A stretch of 64,000 bases of DNA. It comes from Phyllostachys edulis (lineage: Eukaryota; Streptophyta; Magnoliopsida; Poales; Poaceae). A program made the translations under genes and the position numbers. Positions 57,104-64,000 of the stretch are shown here, in pieces (position 1 is the stretch's first letter; the number at the start of each line of letters is the position of its first letter). The notes below the pieces were generated by a model, which was given only the letters and a program-made list of their open reading frames with translations, was not told the DNA's origin and ran no database searches. The stretch spans positions 75,349,482 through 75,413,481 of the forward strand of contig CM070562.1 of the NCBI GenBank assembly GCA_036346405.1, in the 5' to 3' direction.

Positions 57104-57725
57104 TCACCCGGCCATCTCCACATCCAAATTTAGTAGAAAGAACGCACAAACAATGGCATCTGGACCTTGTTGTATGTCGTTGCTTAAGACCTTTGTCTTG
57201 ATTCTGCGGCCGACCAATGCCACATCGGCGCCCACAGCTACGAAGGTGGGCTTGAGGCCAGCGGATGCATAATTAGCTTGGAAGGCCATCAAAGGTGGAC
57301 CCAAGACAAAAATTGAGTGGGGCACTATGCATACAAGCAAGTTAAATTACATAGTCTAAATAACATTATGTGACGATGTACTGGTTTTCGGCCAGAGTGG
57401 ATATCAATAGAGGAAATTAGTCCAATATCATTATGGATCAAAATTGAGTGGGGCATAGGCCCTACTCACCCTACATGGGTGCCTTACGAAGGCCACCCGA
57501 TCTGAGATCGCCTCGTGCAAACACTTTGGCACATAGCAGTTGGAGCTGAACAACGTACCTACTGTGGGCGCCAGTGTCGACACTAGAGTCACGATGACTG
57601 TAGCCCTCGGCGCCCAAGGTAATCCTTCGTCTTGCTCGATGGTGTGGACAGTGAACGGTGTGTTGCCTCGTCGAATGGTAATGTGCCCTTTTATATAGTT
57701 CTGTGTGACCATGCGGAGGCCACTC
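57104..57725 (-). pseudogene. Unrecognised coding fragment
   Basis: Minus frames at 57,712-57,431 (contains LPWAPRATVIVTLVSTLAPT) and 57,340-57,104 (contains GLKPTFVAVGADVALVGRRI) have protein-like composition. They are separated by about 90 bp with stops, which could be an intron or an insertion. A TATA-like CTATATAAAAGGG lies on the minus strand at 57,686-57,698. I cannot name a family. It may be a fragment of a host gene. Confidence 0.25.
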
Positions 57726-57734
57726 CACGGTTTG

Positions 57735-58690
57735 TGATGAGTAATTGACTATGCTTGTGTGATTTGTTGAGATTTGAGTTTGAAATTAATATGAATTCAG
57801 AGGTGCTGTTAGGATTGAATTGGTCAGACCGGCCCTTATGGCGGTCTGACCGGACTGGCCGATTATGAAAAAGTAGCATTTTGGAAAACTCCAAAAATCA
57901 CTTGTGTAGGGTTGTGAGGTGATTCGTTTGCACTAGGTCTCATTGAAAATAGAGTTTCGATGAAAAACTAGATATAGTTTGAATTTTCCAGAGAAGATGT
58001 GGTCTAAGACTTGGGAAAATTTCCCAAGTTGTCTGACTAGCCATTTGCCGTGATCAAATCGGCCAAGTGGCGATCTTCTGAGGGTTCTTTGGCGATCAAA
58101 GCCGCTGTGGTGGCGATCGACCAAGCCAAGCTAAGTGTTGTGTGGATTTTGTCAAGGGATTTGGTGATGGTGTATATGCGTTGCATGTTGTGTTTATGAT
58201 TAATGTTGGTCAGATTGGAATGAACTTGTGCCTGAAAATAGTTTGCTTGGTCTATTGTTGTGCAGGATTGTCTAGAGTCAACTATGGTTTGGCGAGGAAG
58301 ACCAGGACTTTGTTCGGAGAACCAAGGTCCAAAGCGGCCATGGAGATTAGGTGAGATAGTTGGACTCGGACAAGGTGCAAGACAGACATGGGCTATGGAA
58401 AGCACAAGTGGTCAAGATCGAACGAGACATGTGGTGCGCCAAGTGACATGGGCCTGTTTAAAAGCGAGGACGGTTCGGTGGAATCCGGACGCATGAGAGG
58501 CTTGATGGGGAGTTGTTGGGGCTGCATAGAGGATGACGAAGCATGAACAATGCTTCGAGGAGAAGGAATCGGGAAATGCTGGTGGAGGGGCAATATGGTC
58601 ATTTGCCCAAAACTGGAAAAGTGAGTGGTTTGCAAAACCGCGATGGTGGCCTAAGTGGATTATGTAAAGGAGACTTCATGGAGGATAATA
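57735..58690 (+). repeat. Diverged Sirevirus-like LTR fragment
   Basis: Several blocks match the reverse complement of the Sirevirus LTR at 13,294-15,294 in the same order: GGTCTGACCGG motifs (57,840), CACTAGGTCTCAT (57,931), and TTGGTCTATTGTTGTGCAGG (58,248-58,267) followed by TCAAC. Divergence is high, and the end of the fragment is not visible. Confidence 0.6.
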
Positions 58691-60229
58691 CATGGTGATT
58701 TCGGGCTATTAGAGACAATGGTGAAGAACAACGCTTTGAAAAGCGTGCGTGAGTGAAAAAAATCTGGTTGTGTAATGGGTTAACGGGTTCCCATGGGTGT
58801 GTGTAGTGGATGTGATCCACTTTTATCCAGGTATTATGAATGTTGTAGGTTATTGTTTAATATTTCCATAGAGTACAAGAGCACCTATTTTGTTTGAATA
58901 GCTTAAATGTTATGATATTTGCAAGTCGGTTGTTTTGTAGATCGTCGCGATTGGACAGTGTCGTGGTAATTAATAGATTAAAATTACTACCTTATAGAAT
59001 TATAGTTTTCGTATAACATGAAAGTGGTAGGTATTTGCCTAAGTTTTGCATAGAGTGCTAACTCTTTGAATTGGGTTTAGAGGTGTAAACGTTATGACTT
59101 CTGGAGTGATGCTCTCCTGAATTACATCGCCGTTAAAAGCTATCACATAGATTGCTTTATTATGTGTAGTAGATGGTCGAATAAAATTACGGTCATAACT
59201 AAGAATAGTTAGATAGTACTCCATAGTTTCCAGAAGTGGTAGAGTTTGCTATTTTTTATGTGTTAGAAAAATAGATATAAAATTGTTTAGCATGTTGTTC
59301 GGTAATGTTCTAGATTGACCTTCGGGGTAAAACGGGGATTTAGATGGCGTAATCAGAAAATCTGCATAAATAGGAAATTGTAGAAAAATTTGTGTAGATT
59401 CCAGAAAATATAGGATTTTCTATGTTTGTATTCCAGGAGTGAAAATTATAGTTGTTTGATCACCAGGACAGCGGGTGGGTTGTCTAGTGAAGAGGGGTTA
59501 ATTGTGTTGGGCTTGTGTGTAGGAGCAATCTTGAGTTGTTTTATGTTTATGTATTGTTGTTGCATGTTTTTCAGGTGGGTTATTGGTTTTGTATAGGGAA
59601 TGTTTCTTTGGTTCGGTGTCGTCCTTGCATCATTATGATTTTCGTGGTTAAAAAGACAAGTACATGGTAGAGTGGTAGATATCAGTTTATTTGCCACTTG
59701 TCTTTACAATTAACTTGCCATAACATTTATTTATACTTTATTTATGCTTATTTAAATGTTATGATTATGATGATGATATGACCATGGGGATAACATGGAA
59801 ACAATGATAATGGATCATGTTAATGGATAATAAAAAATGTTGCATCATTTGCTTTCATCATGACGTGATTGCATAAGCCAGGTCGGTGAGAAGGTCATGT
59901 AACTATTCCGATGTGATTTGTGAGTAATATTACATGGCTAGTCCAGAGATCTTTGGATAAAATCCTACAGAGGTAGGGACTCCACATGATGGAGGATAGA
60001 GTAGTTTACTAACAGGTGATCACTCCGCTATACCGGTATCAACTGATAAAGTTGCATATGAGCATGAAGCATACTTGAGCATTGCATACATGAAAATATA
60101 ATGATGTCAATTAACTACATGAAAGGTGATAATGTTAATTGAGTATGAGAATGATGATAATAATGATTTAATTGAATGATAAGCTATTTTTTATTGTTAT
60201 ATTATGTACTTGCTGAGTCTTGGATCCCT
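58691..60229 (+). repeat. LTR-like remnant related to 25,895-28,380
   Basis: Shared landmarks are a CTATACCGGTAT block (60,031-60,042 here and 27,651-27,662 there) and TGTACTTGCTGAGTC (60,207-60,221 here, 27,917 there) in the same order. The remnant is cut at about 60,230 by the LINE. Its left part (58,691-59,400) has no clear match. Confidence 0.5.
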
Positions 60230-60235
60230 GTAGTG

Positions 60236-60780
60236 GGACATTCTGGTGTTATTTTGTTGGGGGTAAGAGAAGATTTTTTGGAAATGGAAGCTTATGATTC
60301 AAGCAGATTTTATGTAAGTACGGGGGTTAGGAACAGGCTAACTAATTTCATATGGGAGCTGGTGGTAGTTTATGGGTCTGCTCATCATGAGTTTTCTCAA
60401 GCTTTTTTAGAGGAGTTGGACAGGAAGTGCAAAAAGACTATCCTGCCTTTGGTTTTGGATGGTGATTTCAATCTGATCAGAGAGTTAGGGGATAAAAATA
60501 CAAATAACTTGAATTGGAACCTTATGGACCTTTTTAATGAGTTTATTTCTGATAATAGGCCACTGGAGATTAAAAGAGGGGGTGCTAATTTCACTTGAAC
60601 TAACAAGCAAAAGTGTCTTGTTATGGTGAATCTAGACAGGATTTTAGTTTCTACTGATTGGGAGGCTAATTTTCCTTTCTGCCATGTGTAGTGTTTAGTA
60701 AGAATGGGCTCTGATCATAATCCTATTCTGTTAGACTCTGGTGAGGGAGAGATTGTTAAGAAGGGAAGATTCTTCTTTAA
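60236..60780 (+). pseudogene. LINE endonuclease (APE type), broken
   Basis: The frame contains WELVVVYGSAHHEFSQAFLE and LPLVLDGDFNLIREL (the GDFN block), then GGANFT, a TGA at about 60,596 in place of Trp, NLDRILVSTDWEANFPFCHV, a TAG in place of Trp, and MGSDHNPILLDSG (the SDH catalytic block). The enzyme nicks target DNA in active relatives. Confidence 0.88.
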
Positions 60781-62460
60781 AAAAAGTGGCTTTGTCAAGG
60801 GAATTTCAGTAGTTTGATTCAGGACAAATGGATGGAGATTGAGAGTAGATCTTCTGAGGAGTTTTACTCTTTAGATAGGTGGAATGGTTGTATGGACTCA
60901 AAGATATTATTTGGAATCTGAGTTGGAAAAGCTCTATGAAGTGGAAGAGAAGCATTGGTAGCAAAGGAGTAGATTGGATGGGTTTACTCAAGGGATGCTA
61001 ACACTGGTTATTTCCATACTTGTGGCAATGGGAGGAGAAGGAAAAACTTTATTTTCAGCTTGGATCATGATGGGGTCCTTCTGAGAAGCAAGAATGAGTT
61101 AAGAGATCACATTTATGGGTTTTACAAGACTCTTTTTGGCTTTGAGAAAGATCAAGAGGTGGGTTTGGCTAGTGAGATCTGGAGTCGTAAGCTTAGAGTT
61201 TTAGAGAAGGATAATCTATTTCTGCTTCAAGAGTTCACTGAGGATGAAGTGTGGAAGATCATTAAAGATTTGCCAGTTAATTCGGACCCTAGCCCAGATG
61301 GTTTTCCTAATCTTTTCTATAAGGAATTTTGGGGGTGATTAAGAAGAATTTTCTTGAGCTGGTTAAAGATTTTTGCAAAGGGGATCTAGATCTGAAAAGA
61401 CTGAATTTTGGGTCTATTACTTTAATTCCTAAACTTAAAGAGGCTAACAGTATTAAACAATACATGCCTATTTGTTTACTAAATGCCAGTTTTAAGATCC
61501 TAACAAAGGTTTTAGCTAATAAGCTGGGGGTGATTGCTGATAAAATAATTAATGATAGCCAATCTGCTTTTATCAAGGGCAGAAACATTCTGGATGGGGT
61601 GGTGGTCCTTCATGAGATTGTTCATGAGATTAGATGTTCAAAGAGGAAAGTGGTGATTTTGAAAAAGCCTATGACAAGATTCATTGGAGTTTCTTGGAAG
61701 AGGTGATGGTGAGGAAAGGTTTCTCTGATAGTTGGATTAAACTGGTTATGAGTTCAGTTAGAGGGGGAAAAGTTAGTATTAACATTAATGGTGAAGTGGG
61801 TCCTTATTTCAAAACCTACATAGGTTTAAGACAAGGGGATCCTTTCAAACCTCTCCTCTTTAACTTAGCTGCTGACGCTTTAGAAGAGATCATAAATATA
61901 GCCAAGGCTAAAGGTTTGGTCAAAGGTGTTATCTCTCATTTGGTTCCAGGGGGGGGGGTTGCCTATTCTCCAATATGCAGATGACACTGTGATTATGTTG
62001 GAATGTGAGGATGAGTGTTTTTTGCATCTTAAGTTTTTGCTTTACAAAAGTGAAGTCTATGTTCTGGGGGTGGATAATGCGGAGGCTACTAAAGTAGCAA
62101 ATATTTTTGACTGTAAGTTGGCCCAGCTCCCTATGACCTATTTGGGTATTATGGCTGGGGATAGACACATTGGAATGAAAGCTCTGATAATGTGATTAAC
62201 AAATTGAACAAAAGGTTAGACAATTGGATAAATAACTTGCTTTCTTGTGGGGGTAGATTAATTTAGGTCAACAATAGCTTGAGTAGCCTTCCTGTTTACA
62301 TCATGCGCTTTTATAGATTTAGTGAGGAGGTGCATAAAAAGATGGATACTATCAGATCTAGATTTCTTCTAGAGGGGAGCTAGTGACAAGTTTAGGTATC
62401 ATATGGTGAATTGGGGGGCTGTCTACAGGCCCAAGGACTTTGGAGGGTTAGGGATTGTTA
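60781..62460 (+). pseudogene. LINE reverse transcriptase, broken
   Basis: Pieces in order: FTEDEVWKIIKDLPVNSDPS (61,228-61,290), GSITLIPKLKEANSIKQYMP and SQSAFIKGRNILDGVVVLHE (61,410-61,610), DFEKAYDKIHWSFLEEVMVR (61,654-61,713), GLRQGDPFKPLLFNLAADAL (61,825-61,884), then LQYADDTVI (61,967-61,993), the catalytic motif. A frame change falls at a run of ten G (61,949-61,958) just before it. A short internal deletion lies near 62,045 (KFLLYKSEVYVLG). Further blocks reach 62,460. Confidence 0.9.
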
Positions 62461-64000
62461 TGTGAGACCCTAGGGTATTTAACTTGTAATACTTAGCCAT
62501 CCACTTGACTCTAGTATCACAAACCAAATATCCCGTACCTCGAGAAAATGTATACATCCCAGAAGTGCTGTATACACACCCTTTTACAAAATCATGCATC
62601 AATTCCATACAAACATAGAAACGAAGCACAAACTTGACGAAAGACATACATAATAGAGATTTTATTACAACAAGGCCAACCGGCCACACAAGCTAAAACT
62701 TAAATAACAGCGGAAGCAATTATGCCATAAGATGGCGATAAACAAAAGCCAACCGGTTTGCCATTACCCCACAAGGCAAACTGACCGGGCCGCCAGCTAG
62801 TCGTCAAAGCGAAGTCGAAGTTGGTCTCACAATGATTAATCCCTTGGGGATCAACCTCCTCTGCAACAATTAATTAAGCAAAGCAAATGAGTACAAAAAT
62901 ATATTCGCAAGACTTACGTATAGTGTAACAAGCCTATACATATGCTACATGCAAGCTTATTTAAGTGGAGGAGGCTCTAGACTCATTTTCAGCATAAAGC
63001 AAGTTTTCATTTGCAATAATGTAATAGATTTAAAGCAGTTTTACAATCTGTTTTTAATGTTTAAAAAAAACAGTGAGTAACAACATAATAACAATAGATA
63101 GATGACAACAACAACCTAGAAGTGACTAACCCAATAGTCACCACAACAATAGCATGAATTACCCATTCATACCACCCACATCAAGTTTTAATTAAAAGGT
63201 TATAGTCTAACTCTCGAAAGACCTCCCCAAGCGTGTCCATAACCTAGGACAAGGCTATTCGAATAGTTTGAACCCTACAGAGGTGTACCAATGTACCGAC
63301 ACGCCAAACCGCCTTTTCACCACATGATTAAGCACACTTCCTTTGGTATACCGGCACGGCTAAGTCCTACGAGACATTTCCAATGGATGATGCTAATTAA
63401 GAGTCACGACAACCCAAAGGGTAGGATGCACCGGCCCAGCCTAAGCAACTGTATGTGCTCCTAATCCCTATAAAAACATTTTAACCACCATCGACTCATA
63501 ATTAACACCCCCCCAAAGTACTTAGTCAAGAGGGGTTCCCAATACCCTCGTGTGGTTAGCACGCAAAATTGCTTGGTTTAGTGTAACAAGATGTTCGGTC
63601 CTTGTTGACTTAGGCACCATTCCACACACCAACAGATCACACCATCATCTATTGTGCCTAAGTCTAAAACAGTTTTATTTTCAGTTTTTGACTTTACAAA
63701 TTAACAAAGCACAAAGTGCTGGACATAATAGAATAATAATAAAGTTTTTGTGTGATCAAGGTCATCAACATAAGTCGACAACCGCCCAATTCTACCGGTA
63801 GCTAAGCATTTCTAAGCATGACACCGAAAAGACAATAAAAGAGTATAATTCAATCACCGGGCTCTAATCCACCAACGAGATTATTAACCTATGGTTTGTG
63901 GCAGGGGATAACAATTTAAGGGCAACCATGCAATAGGAATAGCTACCTCTAATCGATAAAATTACTTTGACACAAAAGCATGCATACATACAATTTGTAA
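62461..64000 (-). repeat. Tekay-like LTR, 3' end, runs off the window
   Basis: On the minus strand it ends CTAGGGTCTCACA. It aligns with the reverse complement of the solo LTR around 12,480-13,293 joined directly to 24,039-24,756, so it shows that LTR without the Sirevirus. The empty site is near 63,201-63,216. The palindrome CTATTCGAATAG is at 63,255-63,266. It is inserted in the LINE coding sequence. Its 5' end, and whether it is solo, cannot be seen. Confidence 0.85.

Larger units (their letters stand above)
60230..62460 (+). mobile_element. L1-type LINE, 5'-truncated, interrupted by an LTR element
   Basis: The sequence starts inside the endonuclease (PVVGHSGVILLGVREDF) and continues through reverse transcriptase, ending in WGAVYRPKDFGGLGI exactly where the LTR begins at 62,461. 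There is no 5' UTR or ORF1, as expected for a truncated L1 insert. The 3' end and poly(A) are not in view. Reading frames are broken in several places. It inserted into an LTR-like remnant. Confidence 0.88.

Noticed and set aside
60176..60235. Start codon and signal peptide at 60,176 for the LINE frame
   Set aside because: This part belongs to the LTR-like remnant before the LINE border, so the frame is an accidental fusion.
1..64000. An intact host gene, tRNA or rRNA gene
   Set aside because: No complete gene structure, tRNA-like cloverleaf or rRNA sequence was recognised on either strand. A systematic tRNA scan was not possible.

Overview
This window looks like repeat-rich heterochromatin from a grass (Poaceae) nuclear genome. 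Evidence for a grass: Sirevirus (Copia) and Tekay-type (Ty3) LTR retrotransposons with initiator-tRNA-Met primer binding sites, a CACTA transposon with CACTCGGGAAA subterminal repeats, a plant L1 LINE, and GC-rich pieces of captured genes. No intact host gene is visible. The only recognisable host-derived coding sequence is a broken leucine-rich-repeat receptor fragment at 2,251-2,845. All transposon proteins are decayed by stops and frameshifts. Species cannot be fixed from the sequence alone. Layout 1, 1-9,016: a small minus-strand LTR retroelement remnant (321-2,250) abuts the LRR pseudogene, which is cut off by a CAGTGG-ended DNA element (2,846-3,783). Next comes a minus-strand Ty3 LTR (4,790-6,862) that has a primer binding site on its downstream side and a polyprotein C-terminus on its upstream side, so it is the shared LTR of a tandem pair. 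A Pack-MULE-like element (about 7,162-8,548) follows. Layout 2, 9,017-24,756: a roughly 5.0-kb solo LTR of a Tekay-like family (imperfect 5-bp duplication aacgg/aaagg) is split by a complete 10,740-bp Sirevirus (13,294-24,033, minus strand, perfect duplication aacta). A second copy of the same LTR at the right edge of the window (62,461 onward) shows the uninterrupted site. Layout 3, 24,768-30,844: a 36-37-bp tandem repeat, a 1.7-kb solo-LTR-like unit (24,914-29,105) split by a 2,486-bp solo LTR (25,895-28,380), then a small hairpin-ended element with nested tandem duplications. Layout 4, 30,845-51,332: a CACTA transposon of about 11.1 kb once the insert and one duplicated target copy are subtracted. 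It runs on the minus strand with a TNPD/TNP2-type transposase and a Transposase_24-like second gene. It is split by a Tekay Ty3 element (38,875-48,253, perfect duplication atata) whose left LTR is inverted. Layout 5, 51,680-64,000: another 4.4-kb Tekay-like LTR, unassigned sequence with one unrecognised coding fragment, diverged LTR remnants, and a 5'-truncated L1 LINE (60,230-62,460). The LINE landed in one LTR remnant and was itself cut by the minus-strand LTR that runs off the window. The main unusual observations are the inverted left LTR between perfect target duplications, the LTR shared by tandem elements, and a palindrome (CTATTCGAATAG) conserved across four otherwise diverged LTR copies. 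I saw no evidence for a new cellular system. The interest lies in the nesting order and the rearranged retroelement structures.
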